Positions 9,394-24,809 of a stretch of 64,000 nt of DNA are shown piece by piece; within the stretch, counting starts at the first letter, position 1; every line of letters begins with the position of its first letter. Both the position numbers and the translations under genes were made by a program. The stretch covers positions 40,162,421 through 40,226,420 of the forward strand of contig OX393561.1 in NCBI GenBank assembly GCA_947652115.1, given 5' to 3'. Below the pieces are notes generated by a model. It searched no databases, was not told the origin of the DNA, and saw nothing but the letters and a program-made list of their open reading frames with translations. Origin of the DNA: Blastomussa wellsi (lineage: Eukaryota > Cnidaria > Anthozoa > Scleractinia > Plerogyridae).

Positions 9394-12300
9394 CAAAACA
9401 AAAAGAAGAAGTAATGAGCTTCTCAATTCATGAGCTATATCAGGAAAACAATTGGCGTAATTTAGGCAATATACGTCAGACGCTGTGGCAAAGTAAAAAC
9501 CTTGTGTTTGAACAGTTGTATTCAAGAAAAGAAGTTAATCCCTTTAAAATGTATTTTAATTAGGGTCGACCAACCGCATGCATAATCGCTTGCTTCTAAA
9601 CGAATGTCTAAACATTCAGAAGGGAATTGTTTGTGTATTAAACTGAAAGCTGCTGAACATTTTGGTTTTTAACGCCAATTAAGGAGAAACAATTGTTGAG
9701 CGTCATAAAAGGACTTGAAGCAGATATCAAAAGAATTCAATTAACACATTTTAACCTTGCATCGCACCATGGACAATGAATTCAATCCATTGACCCATTA
9801 GGATAATTCCGTGCTGTCGTTAGGAGCACAACATATGGGGCATGCAATCGGGAAAAAAAAAAAATATTAACCGTTTCGTGAAATGTCACCTGTTGAAATC
9901 TCTCAGTCAAAACGTGTGTTATTAGATATGATACGGCAACCTTTCGTTTACTAAAATCTGGTCGCAGTCATACAACGAACCTTTCATGTGCGTACATATT
10001 TTTAGTACGATACCAGAATTTAATTAGCTATTAAGGCTGCCAGTGGATTTGAATGAGATTTTATACGGTTAAGTGGTTCTTAAAGAATCCAGCAAAGCAA
10101 TAAGTCTTCCTTTGGTAAATAATATTAAATTGAAGTAATATAAAATGAATGTGGGCCATTAGAAGATATATTACACGTAAGCGGTATTCTCGCGCCAGTC
10201 GACAGGCAGAATTTACCAAAAGAAAGCTGACTTTAACAAACAAAAACTTGTTATCATTAGTTCCATCTCGGAAGATAAAAACCTAATTTCCAGACGGAAA
10301 TTCATGAATACATCTTTGGACCGAGAATTTCTTTTTTCCATACCAGTATATTTTCGAGAATACACTCAAAATGGCTGAAATGAACACTTATCGAAAACTT
10401 TTTGTTGTGGGCTCGTTTCCAGTTAGCTATGGTCTCCATGGTAACCAAAATTAAGATGGCGGGCGAGAAGGAGTAAATGGAATATATAAACCCTTTTTTC
10501 TTCGGCAGTGTTAAGATCTCTTTCAGAAATCGTTGTCATCACTTTTAAGACTTTTTTCCAGTATTAGTAACTATAATTCCTAAACGTGCACGAATTTAAG
10601 ACTATTTTTAACAAGAACGTGATTTTTGTTGAGATCTTATTTAATCCATGAATGAGCAATTCCTGACGTATTTGATAAGACGACTAAAAATAAGCAAACC
10701 CAATCTCCGTGACTGTTTTCATGCAAGAAAATCACAACAAGCTATTGAAAAATGGCATGAAATCATACCTATCACACAACACGCCGGAAAACGTACTTCA
10801 ATGACATTGTTTGGTCGTGGAAAAATAGCCCCGGTAAAACATGACGATTTTGGCAGGCTGAGCTCCAGGATGACTTCCAGGTTGTGACATGGAATGAATG
10901 AATCCGTAAATAGTTAAACCTTTAAACCTGAAAACGTTCGCCAATAGTTAACACCAACGTAAATTCAAAGTACCAAAATTTCGGGCAAAATGTACGTACG
11001 GAAACGAAAACAGCTTCCGCGAGAGACGACGTGCAACAAGCAAGAGAAGAAACTAATTTCGTAGCCACGTTTCGATAGATTTTTCGAAATTGTGTTATTG
11101 CTCGTAGACCAATAAAAGATAAAAGAAGGAATTACCTTGGTTAAATTCGCTGATTATGTTCACCTTGGCTTATGCCGATCCATTAGTAACGCGGATAGAT
11201 GTCTCTCGTTCTTTTACGATATCACTCAGTTAGAGATCACGAACTGGCAGTTGATGGCAGGCAATTATCAACGTTCTTTTTTATAAAGAGATTGCCACCT
11301 GAGTATCACTTGATCACTTACTACTCTTATTATCGAAGAAGTTTGTTTACTTTAAGGTGTTTAGTTAATCTGTAGCGGTACACAAATTGCTAGCATAGAC
11401 TGAATTCTTGCGTTTTCTTTTATTCGCCGCTTCTTCGATAAAAAACCTTCGATGTGACATCTTTCAACTAGTTAAAAATATTAAAAATTTCCCTTATTTG
11501 TACTTCTTTTAAAACATCTCGCACTATACTTTGCGTAGGAATGAAAACCAACTCTTTCGGCGGTTTATAGCAGTTTCATTGTCTTAGAAAATGACCGCAA
11601 GGTTATGGGTTGTTTGTTTTAGTTGCAGTAACGTAAACTGTGTCGAGAATGCAAAAATAAAGGTTTTATACAAGAACAATAGCATTTAAAGATTTTTCGG
11701 TGAAAAAGTTGCATCAAATCTGTAATTAAAAGCAGCATGCGAGTTAAAAGGAATACGATGACTTCATAACAACCGGAACCAGAAAGCTTATAGCACGACG
11801 TACCCACTTGTTTTATTATTTATGCAGAGGCGAATAATTATCGAAGCGCACTCTGTTTAGGCTGACATCTGTATTATTAAAATTCCATTGTTTGTAAAGC
11901 TGTCTAGTAAATTGATTTTGACTAGAGTCATATTGAGCTAGCTGTTGCCGTTGTTCACTGTCAATAGAACCAAATTGGTTCTTTATATGTCTTGCGGTTT
12001 CTAAAGACATGCGGTTTATCACGACTGACCGCATTCATAGCGCAGACTTACCGCAATCTCACCGCAGTCGCAACGCGGTATTTCACACGTGAAAACAACG
12101 CAGTCGTTCATGCACGAAAAAACTGAGAAAAAACGTAGATTTTAGTCGGAGTTGAATATCGAGCAATTCTATATTTTACCACAACTGCAGAAATTCTCGC
12201 GCGCTCATTGGCTAATGTTCGCGATCGAAAAATTCATCGAAACACGATGACGGTAGTATGAAGCCATTACGCTAGCTTGAGCGCGCTTGTTGAAAACTTT

Positions 12301-15300
12301 GAAAAACAACTTCAATCGCTCAAACTGTTTACAGTCTTCAAACTTCGGAGCTGTTAGTTCTCAGAAATAAGCAACAGTTTGCATCCAAAGGGCTCCTTTA
12401 AAGAGGAAATCATCAAATTCGCTTTCAAGATGAATATAGATTCGGATTGAATTAATCTGCGAAGGGAAAACACCAGAGTTTGACGTAAAACTCGTTGAAT
12501 GGGCTACTTTAGCTTTGCCGTGTTCTGCCGAGGCACCGCCAGTGGACTAAACTTTGTATTAATTCATATGGTTTTCGAGAATTTCCGAATGCAATAAAGG
12601 TATACAGCTGTTAAAATTCTGTTTCTTCGTTTTGGTCTTGAGTTACTTTATATAAGGAGTTTGAAGTTTGTGATTCTGTAAGTTTTGAATCGTTTCTAGA
12701 AAATTATTTCAGGTTCGCTCGCACTTTTACTTTGTGAAAGCAAGTCTTCGCCACTTGGTTTTGTTTTGTTATGGTAAAAAACACTCGGCCGCGGCGGCCT
12801 CGTGAGCTGCACGAAATTTGACAATGAGATGAAGAAATTCATTGTCGATTACAAGGCGTACCACAATAACTGAATAAGCTCGTGAACGTCTAATTGTTAA
12901 AATGTTTATGCGCCAAAACCCGCCAAATCCTAACACTGGAAACCAGTTTTGAGTTGAGGTAACTTATAAAATTAGGTTCACAAAAGAGACATATGGTAAG
13001 ATGATGAACTAAAAATCTTCAGTTCTCACTCAACCTGTTATTGTTTGTCTAAGTTTTACAAAATTTAGGCACAAATACAATCGTGGAAGGAGTGCAAGAG
13101 CGAAGGATCGGACGCGGAAAAATCGTTCACGCGTGCCCGCGAGAGACGACAACGCGGAAAAACGCACCGTGCAAGCGCATGACGTCAGCAATAGCGGCCA
13201 TGATGCATCAGTAGCATATTTTTATTCCAAACGTGCGAACTTACTAGCTTATAGCAAGAATTGGAAGCAAAATTATGAAGGTGGAAATTCAGAGGTAAAT
13301 AAACATAAAGGAAGAAAAATTTTGACTTTTACTTTGACTTTGAGAATAATTTTGACTTTGCTTTCTAAGTTAAAATTGACCTGAAAATGACACACCAGAT
13401 ATGTAATTTCATCCATTTTGCGTCTGTTAGTTAGGATGAATAAATCCTGACACAAAAGGTATTAAAGTTACAACGTAATTAGAACTTCGTTCAGTTGACA
13501 AAAGACTTTACTGACCTTTCCACTTACTCCATGCATTGCAACATTGAGAACATTATTTTTTTCTAACCGTTTACGGAATAACGTAAAGCATACGGATTAA
13601 TTTGTAAAAATTAGAAGGCGAATATAAAAGTTGGTGTAAATTTGAATTCCCTTTTGAGTCGGCTCAGGCGGAGAAATTACCAGAATGTGAAAAAACAATT
13701 GGAACATCAATTTTAGCTTTGTTTTCCTTCTTCCCCCAGGCTTGTTTTGTATCAGACTTCACCGTTTAGACGATATTCAGTGTGCCGGTCATTGACTTTT
13801 TCACCCACCTAACTCTTATGCCTTGCAGAAAAGCCCAGACTCGTCGAGAATAAGCATAGGAGAACCCCATTCTTCGAAGCAAGCAATTTGGCCAAACTGA
13901 AATGATCAAACTTGATAATCGTTTTGTCTATGATTCGCATTAAAATACCGAATAGAATGCATTAATTTTTGGAACACCTTCGATTTCTCGTCATCCCTGC
14001 GCTCGTCAACCCTGTCAGAGGGACAAAGGGCAAAGCTGACAAGAAATCAAGTCACATATGGAAAATGCCGGGAATGCATTGCGCGGGTGATAAAGAAATG
14101 GTTCTAGTCCTTAACTTCGTACATTCTTAATCGAATAACGTGCAAAACTAAAGTTATGAAGAAAAATACGTGAAACTAGCTTTCATTCTTTAGATTAATT
14201 TATTTCATGAAATTAATTCCTACTTCTCTCCGTGTATTGAATGTTATAAAAGTTGTCAGTAATGTGTAGAATCAGTGTTATTCTTTCGCTGCTTGTGTAA
14301 ACTCGTTGCCTGACATGAGTTTCTTTGCAGTACAAAGTCAATCCCGGGTCAAGGATCGCGGACGTACAATTAATGCCAGAATGTGCAATGAATGCCAGAA
14401 AAGTTGTAATTTCAAACACTGCCATAACTTTTTTACTACATGCGTGTGTAAATTTCTTTCCTTCGTGTTAAATAGGCTGCAGCTGATTTACGTACGATGA
14501 AAGCACAAAGCAATGCAATCGCAAATGGCTGAAAGGGAAATAAAAATTGGAACTTACCCCACGCAATTTACTTCAGTGTCCGCCGATTAACCGCACTAAA
14601 CTAACCTTCGATAAATGGGTTATGTTAACAGATGCTCCGTGGATTTAAAGATGATTTTCCATTCTGGAATTTTCCCGCTTTCGAAGAGTTACCAAGGTTA
14701 TCTACCTTAGATCAAAGGCGAGATAAGAAAGTCTGAAGACATTTATATGCCCGCGTCATTCTCTACAAAGCTCAATTCTTCCAATTCAGTTGCTGTAGTC
14801 TGTACGTGAAAAGCGCAAGGAGACCTCTTATTAACGCATTATTATATCTTTCATGAAATTAATGAATGTCTTGTCTCGCCCAATGAACCTCAGAATAATT
14901 ATATTATCTTTCGTCAGTAGCTCTCAACAACATAAAGTTATTTAGAAAACCTAAGAAGCCCATCAGTGGACGGATGGCACGATATTCAATTGCAGAAAGA
15001 ATTATATTTCACGTCAACTCAGTATAAATTTCCCTTTACGATTCACGGCCACTGAGAAGGGTTGAGAAAATCAATACAAGTCTGACCAACCAAGCGTCTT
15101 AAATCATCACCACGTATTTCGAGTCGGTGCAAAAAATACAATTGTAATTACTACGGAGAATTTTGTGCTTGGGAATTTCGATTGACCAAAATGCTTTAGT
15201 TGATGATTGATATCCGTATCATTTATTCTTTTCTAATTAACCCTTTTATGGCCAGAGTCATACCTCGAGTTGTTTTAAACTGAATTATATGTCTATAAAT

Positions 15301-16978
15301 GAAGAAGGCTATATGTGTGACCGATACAAGGTGGTTCTGACTGTTGATGAAATTAAACCCTTTTGGTATTGCGTAGTAGTTTTACGTGGTCCAAAATGAA
15401 ATTGGGTATTTTTGACACTATTTAGGGTGAAGGGTGTGCCGTTCAGAAAAGAGTGTTTCACGAAGTTGGACTTATTCTAACATATGTTTTTTACATTTAA
15501 CAATCTTGCTCTTTGTGTTTAGTCGTAAGCCTACACTCTGCTTTGTTATACTCTATTTAGTATAAATACCCTTATTGATACCAATAAGAGACCGTGTTCG
15601 GGTTAATATATCGCGTTTTCATAAGTATGACCTCGAGCTGGTTATGGCCTGGCCATGATTATGAATTTGCTTTGCTATAATCTGCGATCAGGCGTTCTTA
15701 TTTTTAGCGGCGAGTATATAGCTGCCACAATCCAGTTAAGGCTAACTATAATTTATAGCACTCCGGCTAGCCTAAATAGCTCTCCGGTTAGCTTGCCTAC
15801 TTTAGCTAACCGTTTGAAATCAGTAGTCAGGGCCGAAATAGTTCGGCTCGAAAAAAAACCAGAACTTAACTCAACACCCAACCAAGATTTATAGAATCTC
15901 AACCGTGGTCAAGCGCAAAAAAATTTAAAATTACTTCAAATATAAGGTTGTAATTTTCACTGTCTAAAATTGGATATCTTACCAGTATCGCGTTGATTTA
16001 CTTTACTGGGAGACCAGGAGGGGGCTTTACTAAAAGAGCTCTAAATATTTACAAACGAAGAAATGCGCACCTTCCAGCGTCATTGCCAAAGTAATTTCGT
16101 TCTGGTGAGGTGCATTTCAAAAGTAACGAAACTCGTTTCTGGTGGTCGACATAAATTGAAACTCAGCAAATATAAAACATACCTACCCTTGTTCATGTTT
16201 CCGAATCACCGTAAATGAAATTCCCCATAGTGAAAAGAAAAGTTTCCTGACACGTTTGATAGTAGTGAATATAGAATATACTCAACTGAGTTTTTGGCAG
16301 TGCATGCATCTTGTACACTCCGCACTCCAAGTGGCGTCTAATAAACTTAATCCCGTCAAAAGGCTTGCAACTCCCTCGGACGGTACGTTTGTACGTCATC
16401 AAGATTATCTTATCAAAAGATTTCTAAATTTGAGTTCGTTTAGCAAATCTGAATTAAATACTGTAGCTTCCAACAGCGTTCCTGCGTCATTCAGAAATTG
16501 GTCAGTAGCGGCTACTAATTTTAGCTATTTTAGCGAGTTGGGTGTGAAAATCCCTAGATTTAGTCGCAAATTTTATAGTTCGCTAAACCTTCAAAAAATC
16601 GCTATAATTAGTAGCTGCAGACAATGGTAACGTTAACATGTCTGATTGTCATCAAAATGACGAATTTTTGCACGTACATTCCTGTTCAAAAATATCTTCC
16701 TTTACTTGTGATAAAAATATTAATTCCAAATTTTACCTGTTCGGAAGATATTTCAGGGCGAACCCCTCTCTCTAATATTGTTGCTTCTTTTCCCTTTCTT
16801 TTAATGTTATTAGCCTAAATCAGAGTGTCGTTTCATGCTCTGCGAAATACAACGAAAAAATTCTAATTGACCTGTGCACGTGTAGTGCTAACTCTACCAC
16901 TGGAGGTCACATGACAAGTTGTTCTTTCAGTAACTTTGTTGCCGCGGCGCAACCCACTGGCTCCCATGCCGGCCAAAA

Positions 16979-17402
16979 CTAGCCTGCGTTGCAGACGGAC
17001 AAAACCGCCGGTAAAGTCCGTCTGCGCAACGGCTCCCAAAAGCTTTTTGCAGATGTACTTGCTTATCGATCGGATCGATAACTCCAGACTATTCAATTCG
17101 GCAAGCATGTCGGATTGTTTCCTCCCTTTCTCGAGCAATACTCTTTCGTGACTCTTATCTATTAAACGACAGCATAAATTACAATATATGGACAAATTAG
17201 ACACAGGCTTTTTGACCTTTACGATTTTTGATTCTCAAATTGTGGCGTGACAATAACGCGATATAATACGAAACTAGCCAACCGGAAATGAATACACAGA
17301 TCCTTGCAAACCTGCAGTGGGTCGGAACAAGCTTTTGGGAGCCGTTGCGCAGACGGACTATACCAAGGATTATGTGACACGTCCGGTTGCAACGCAGGCT
17401 AG
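16979..17402. mobile_element. MITE with CTAGCCTGCGTTGCA ends
   Basis: A 424-bp element. The left end CTAGCCTGCGTTGCA is exactly inverted at the right end (TGCAACGCAGGCTAG). Subterminal blocks (CGTCTGCGCAACGGCTCCCA and AAGCTT) are also inverted, giving arms of ~70 bp that each contain a further GTCCGTCTGC repeat. No clear target duplication is visible. The short ORFs inside it are not genes. Confidence 0.8.
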
Positions 17403-20400
17403 ATAAAACCGGCCATAACGAAAATTGCCCTTTCTTCCGCTTCTAGCGTCATCATCTTTTACCAAAAAAGGCATCACTTATATTCAATCTCTGCAGGAGG
17501 AAAAGATCTTTCCAAAGATACCCAGATCAGAGTGAAAGAATTGAGCATGAAATACATACGGAAATGTTTAGAAACTTGAGTGAAAAACTCGTAGGAAAAA
17601 TTACCTCAATTACCCTTGACTTCTCCATGGTAAGAATTTCCTATTTGGACCACGCTTTCTCGGGAATTTTTGGACTGAAGGCAAGCCTAGTGGAAGGCCA
17701 ACAACTGCGGCAGAACAAAAGGAAAAACGAAAAGCCTAAAGCCAAATTTCTCATTTTGCGCATGCCCGAGCAAAAATGGCATAAAACACAACGCTCGTGG
17801 AAAGACTTTCATGTCGCAAAGGACGTTTTGAGAATATAGGGGGCATATTTAGCTCACAACTGACCAAAAAATTGCACAAATGTCCAAAAAATTGCTTTTT
17901 CAATCTTGCAATTGGACGTTAATGACACAAAAATGTGCACTGTCACTAACTTTTGGCATCCAATAACGAAGGAAAGCCACAATCGATACAATTTTGCTCA
18001 GAATTAAAGTGGGAACGAATTTCTCTGTATTTGGCAACAGTCGCTTACGTGATAGACTTTGCACGAGTTATGTAAATTTTAAAGGAAACAGACGATAAAA
18101 AATATAACAGTCCAGAAAATATATATTAATGAATACATTACATATACTTTGAATGAAATGGGGGAAAGTTAATTGGTTCTTGCTGTATGAAAGTAGTGGC
18201 GACAATTAAAAGCTATTAAACTTTTTTCCTTGCCATATTCTACTTGATTAATAATTGCTCTGCCCGCTGAGCATGCAAACATTAAGTGTGGCGAAAATCA
18301 AACAAAAATTCGCAGTTTTAACCATTTAAGAACACTTGAAAGCTGTGGTCAACTGAAAAAGAAATCATTAAAATTGGAACTTTCAAGGAATATTTTTAAA
18401 TTTCTTGCGCAATTGATATCAAAATTACCAAATAGCTTTCAGATATTCACCAGCAGGTGAAATACGTTGTCAAAGGGGAAATTCTCAACTGGCTGATGAA
18501 TAAGCTGTTCTGTCGCTAATATTGTAGGCCATATTTGTAAGTCGTACTTTTGCTGACCGCGTGTATGATGCCGCATGCAATATATTGCGTATGGCCCGCT
18601 TGAATAGCAACGTTTCCATACAATATAGAAGCTCTCATCAGTATTTCAAGCTCCACGAGTCATTTATAATTTGTAGCTCAAGAAATGATATATTGTTTAA
18701 TCCCGAAAATGAAACGTTACGGCTTGTGAACTTGGTGGGAACCGAGTGGAATTCAAGAAAAACCTAATATGAAACCACAAATAAACCATTCCCACAAACG
18801 CTCATAACAAAATTCGTTTGTTATTCGGCGAACTTTTGCATCTCCGGACAAAACTAAGTACACCAAAGCATTCAAAGAAATTCATTAATAAGCTTTGGGA
18901 TTTTGATATTTGTATGTTTTTCTCTTTGAAAAAATCGGTATAAGGTGAAAATTCTGCCATACCTGCATGCCATGTTAAAATATCTTGGTGGAAAGCTTTA
19001 TCTTTCATTGGTTCCAATCCGAGTCGTATCACAGTCGAATGCCGTGTTAAATGGAATTTCATGTTTAGTCAAAGCAAAGTCGTGTTTATAAATGTGAATG
19101 AAGTCTGAAACAATAGTAGGCTCTATTTTGTGGGGGAGATTTTCTGATAATGCACACAGCCTGCAAATCATCCTTGCTTGACATCGTCGGCTTACTTTTG
19201 TGCTTAATAATCGAAACGAAAGAAAAGAGAAATTTATTTCGCATTGGCAATAATGGGTTCTAAAAACCGCTTAAGTAGAAATTTCCAGCCAATTGGCTTA
19301 CTGGGGGACTAGTCGAAATGTTCCACTTTCGTCTTTCTTTGCGATAATGAATGCATTTAAGATCATTTTCCGAGAGTATTGTTTATAAGCTTGGTAACCC
19401 ATGCAGGCTGTCGTTATTTCGCTGAAATGCCGCGAGGATTAATATTTGAAATCGCTTTCACGCGTCAGGAGTTTATCATTGCATGCTGGTGTGATGATAA
19501 ATAATTTTTTGGAATGAAAAATTTATCTGTTTCTATTCTACAGAAGAAATTACTCAACCAAGTTTATTTTAATCGTACAAGTGATATGTGAAAATGGTAT
19601 AGAATAAATATCCCTTTCAGGGTTGCAATTACTGAGTAGAGATACCATGAAGTAAACTTTAAAAAATAAACTATCGTTTTAGAAAGCAGAATAAAAAATA
19701 AGAAGCCGGCTTTATTTTTTTTTACGAAAAATTACTAGTTCTTTACGGACTAATAGTAAGATTGGTTTGGGGAGATACTTAACTTCGCATTCGCATAGGT
19801 AGAAGCACTGATATTTGTCGCTGTGCTATGACGTCACATGATATAACCAACCCTACACCAGAACAATAAAATTGTTTAAGAATTAGAAGCCAGGTCTGTA
19901 AAGATTCGGCCTGCTTGCTAAGCTTATTGCTTGGATAAATATTATGGGAAATCGCAGAGAATTCAAAGGTTCAGTTTAAAGAAGCTATTTTGAGTCATTT
20001 TTTTGCGACGAAACAAATTACATTTAAAACGTAGAAAACCTTAAAATAATAGTGTCTTAAGGTAGAAAACATCAAAGAGGTGATACTAAACCAAATAGGA
20101 ACAAGGATGGAGAAGATTCAAACGGGTTAAAAGCGACGAGTATGAAAAATTTAGGTTTATTTTTTCAAAATGCACAGACCGTGAGGTAGCTCCTTTAAGA
20201 TCATTTCACAGCAGTAGAACCCACACTCAGATTCTTTTTCAAACTGGGCCTGTCGATTGCTTATGTTATAGGAACCTAAATTTTAGGATCGACAGCACTT
20301 CGTTTATACGTAGCAATTTCTAATGCATCATTAGGATTTTAGTCACGATCGGCTTTTAAAAACACGTTTTCGACTATTGTTTCTTTTTCAACACTAGAAA

Positions 20401-23400
20401 TTGGTCGATATTTGTTGCACGGGAAGAAAGTTATTGCCGATCACGCGTGAAATTATGCGCAGTTAAGGATGCGCAGTGCAAAACTAGGGAACAGCCATTT
20501 TTTGGTTTCTAATATTTGTCTGCGATTGACAATTTTGTTCTTTTAGTTTTTTGGGGACTGAATAAACTAATAATTCTGTAGAAAAAGAACGAACAAGTAT
20601 AAAAGAAAGATCTCATCACAAAATGCCTTATTTCTTAATGATCTTAAAACAGATATGTCTTAGCATAACGACAAAGAATGGCGTACCTTTTAAAATATTG
20701 AGTGCACTTGTCCGCAAATGAACGCAGTTTGTCTTACTCAGTTATTAGCACTGAGATATTTCTCCCAAACACTTCTCTAAATATACAGCACTTTTCAGCT
20801 TTGAAATAAGCCTTCATCGCACCCAGCTATATCAAATAGAGCGAAATTTCGCAATTCAAAAGAAACGCATTTAAGCCTGTGGCGAAAGGGTTAGAGATTA
20901 AACCATTATTAAAATTCCTGATGTGTTAATCGCCTCCAATAACAAAAACAGCCAACGGGCAATCCTCTGGAAATGAGAAAAACTCTCCTAGTTCCGGCAA
21001 AAGACCTCCTTGGTCCGTCAATTACGTGCCGTTTATTTGTGTTTTCTTCACTCTGTTTTTCTTTAATTCCAGTTGAGTTAAAGTAGAGTAATTTGTTCTT
21101 GCCTCCCTGGAAAACCGGTGATCGCTTCATGTTTCGAGGTAACAGTACAGGTGCAAATGATTTCCATTCATTTGCCTTGCTTGTTTCTAATTCTTTGTTC
21201 CCCTACGTGATGGAGCGAAGAGATTCATGAAATTCAAGATTATCAACACAAAATAGAGTCCTCGGTTGGTGTCTAGTGTCAACCACTTGGGGATGTTTAG
21301 CCTTGTTGGAGCCCAGTTCCTACTCTGGTGGCCTTATAGATCATGTGGTCTTTTTTAATCACAGTGGAAATTAATTAACTGAGCCTTGATTGAACTCCTG
21401 CAGTCGATATTCAATCGGATAGGCCGGAATCATCTAGCAGACCAAATCGAGATCTAGAATTTTAAACGAAAAATCACTTGTGATAATACATAAATAAGGT
21501 AAATTTTGGCACGTTTCCTGAACATGTTTTTAAAAGATGAAAGTAATTAATTCAATTATTCAAATTTTGGGGAAGATACCAGACGGAAAAGTAAAAACAG
21601 ATCTGTAAATGACGTTTCATGTTAACAAGAAACCACTAAAACAATCCAGTTTTTTCTGATCTTGCCTCGGGCACAGTGTTTGATATCGCCGCTTTTGACG
21701 TGTTGAACTCATACTATTTATCCTGTGTTTTTAAAACTAATGCTTGCGTTTGGAATTAAAACTTCAGAACTTCCTTCCAGATTTAATCTGCCTTGATTTT
21801 AAAAGGTGATCAGGGTAAAATGAAGTAAATAATTCTAGCTCGGTATTTCAGCGACTGAGTGCAATTAACTTTTCAATTTTTCTTTAAGAGGCTTTTCCCT
21901 AGCCCGATAAATATTTCAAGTTCATTTCCTTCGCCGTGAGGGATTCATTCTCACTTCTCAAACAATTTTAAAACGTTGAAAGTGCAAGAACAAAGTATAG
22001 AGCGGAAACCTAGGTAAATTATTTTGCAAAAGGATAATTAACAACTAATTAAACATGGTTTCAAGCAGAAGAGATAAATATGTAAGTATTTTTTTCTGTT
22101 CCTAACAACTGCAGTGATCTGGACACTTAAAAACCCGTCGTCTGACCTCCAAACATTTTCAGGAATGATCTACCTTTGAAGTTCATACTACTGACCAAAA
22201 TTAACGTACAACATGTACACTCATTTACAGTTCATCGAAAGAACAGTAACTCAGTAACCCACAGGAGCAAAGTCTTCCACGCTAAATCGTAAAGGAATGC
22301 CGGAATGAAAATGATAATTTTCGTTTTATCCTGGTCATTTGAATGTTGAGATGCGAAACATAACCTTGCACTGTTTCAGTTCTGCTTTACTTTATTCCTC
22401 TTACGGTTTTACATGTCAACGTGCAAATTCGCCATTATTCTGTTCCCCATGAAATTCTAATAGCAACAGTTCTTGTTTTGTTTATATACTCGGCGAGACA
22501 ATTTCCCTTAAGTGATCGGTTTATGGCCCTATTCCCCAGCAGGGGAGAAAAGATTAAGTCGAGCAGGTCAGTATTATCGGGTCACATATTCTTATTAATT
22601 GCTCAACTAAGTTTGCATTGATATATGAGGGAGAATCTGGCTATTCATCACTGTCATGGCCCAAAAAGTTATTAAACAAGTGAGCGGCTTCCTTTTGGCA
22701 AAAGTTCAATGTTTTTAATTGCGCCGCCATCACCGGATTGCCCTCTTTGGGGGACATCTTACCGAGAGGCACGTACAAGACAACTAGACACTAGCTCGTG
22801 ATGTTTCAGGTGATTCTATTTAATGTTGTTTTTGAGAGCTGTAAACTTCAAATCGTCAGAGCGGCAGTCTTTCATTTGCAAAAACAGAGGCAAGTCACAT
22901 TAACAAACAAGGAAGCTTTTCCGACAAACTTGAAAATGAAGTCGGGCCGACCTTTTTCAAAATCCGTTTTATTCCTCTCCAGAGTCTTAAATAAATGTCC
23001 CTTTTTGGCTTGTGCGCCTTTCTTTTGGCCGTACTTATGCAGTTTTTAATCGTTATTTTGATATAATTCTATGACCAGTTGGTCAGTTTAAAAATGCGTA
23101 AGCGACCTAGCACCTTTATGACCACGGGCGATCCTTTAAGATATCTTATATATATATGTGCCACCCAGACATATAATGTTTCATCTTTAAAAATAAAAAT
23201 GAGACAGCTAGACAATGCTGTCTAGTTGCAAGTTTAAAAGCCATGCCGCGCATGTCGATGCAAGTTAAGAAATGTAAAATTGTATAGGGTGTGATTTAAA
23301 TAATCATATGAAAGTGTTCAAAACGGTCAAAAGTTCCCACTTAAGGCAGATAACTGCCGTCAACTGAATCCCGCACCTATACCCGGCCTCCTCATCTCTC

Positions 23401-24531
23401 CCCACCCCCTCACCCCGCGGCTTAACAATACAATTGGTGCAAAAATCTGACGATGTTTTTAATATAAGGCCTTGACCACTATACCCTAATTTCTAGTTAT
23501 TCATATTCCTTATTCTGAGTTCACATATTGTATGCAGATTTACTCCATCTGTAGTTCAGTATCTATCATACTTTCTAATCTCACTGAGTCGCAAACGGTG
23601 TGAACAGAATGTTATTGCCCTGCTGCCAAACATTGTCACAGCTCAGTTAAGGGACGCTGAATCATATTTGATGAATCATATTTAAATAAGTATGGCCTGT
23701 AGCTTGCTGTAATGCTTCTTTATTTTCTTGCAATAGAAGGAGAAAATGCTAAAAGTGGTGAAAGCAAAGAACAAGCACAGAATATCAAGTAAGAACAAAA
23801 GATAACTATTAAAAGATTCAAAATTTCTCCTGCAGCATTTCAGCTCTGTTCCTGTCCAAATTTATTCCTGTATTTGGTGGCATTTGGCACAATAATATGG
23901 AAATTAGAACATAAAATTTCTATAATCAGGCATGACAGTGCCCCTTTAACAGAGCACTAGCACTTGCACCCGTCCCGTGCAACAACAAAAACACGTTTGA
24001 ATTCTGCGGCAAAATTTCAAAGCAAACGTTTTATCCTGCGTACTGCGTTGGCCACTTTCAGTTGCTTACAAATTCTTCAGGAACCATTTCTCCTTCGCTA
24101 ACTGATTTTCAGACCGTTAAACCAAGAATTTAAACAGCGAGTCTGTAAACAACAAAACTGACAAAACAAGCAATAAAAATGGCCTCTGTGTAGTTTACAA
24201 TGTAAAAGGTACATCTTGCAGCAGCCAAAATTGTTCTCTATGGAAGAAATAGTTTTCATTTTCAAGGATACTGTAGGAGTGCTTAGGTCTGCTTACAATT
24301 TAACATAAAATCCTGGAAATTGAGGTTGGAAAGCAAATGGAACAGCAATTTTCCGGAAAATCCGTTCGGAAATTGTCGACTACGGTTTGAGGTAGTCCTC
24401 AGTTCTATTTTCAGGCCTTATTCTCACGGTTTAATAGCGGTTTCAGTCGCCTTTTAAATATGCCGTCTCTATATCAATGTAGATCGTGTATGTTTATCTC
24501 ATCCATGTCACTTAATTTGCAGGAAGTGATC

Positions 24532-24670
24532 CATTCGCCATTTCCACATTTCCCATAATACACCTAGTTTGCCCCCAAAATTTGGATAAGCATTTTCCTC
24601 ACTTTCAAAGGTTATGCACGATTTTGGGGGGAAACGAAGTGTATTATGAGAGATGTGGAAATGGCGAATG
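24532..24670. mobile_element. Short palindromic MITE
   Basis: 139 bp, nearly all of it inverted repeat. CATTCGCCATTTCCACAT at the left end is exactly inverted at the right end, and the inner parts (CATAATACAC, CCCCCAAAAT) match with a few differences. No coding capacity and no target duplication that I can define. Ends of this type are common in coral genomes as I remember them. Confidence 0.85.
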
Positions 24671-24727
24671 CTACAACCGTGTGTCCGGTTGGTCTGAAAA
24701 TCGCTTAGCTTGATCCAAAGGTTTGAC

Positions 24728-24809
24728 CATTAACAATATAAAGTTAAATGGGCTTCTATTTGACTTTGTGACTGAGGGAGGGGAGGTATCACTACGGATG
24801 AGATTTTCC
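24728..24809 (+). repeat. 82-bp dispersed block, copy 1
   Basis: Runs from CATTAACAATAT to GGATGAGATTTTCC. It matches 29138-29219 at about 77 of 82 positions in the same orientation, including the exact stretch GTGACTGAGGGAGGGGAGG. Probably a fragment of a larger dispersed repeat. Confidence 0.85.

Noticed and set aside
16256..16630. 124-codon + ORF
   Set aside because: No motif, no splice or promoter context and AT-rich composition like the flanks; probably chance.
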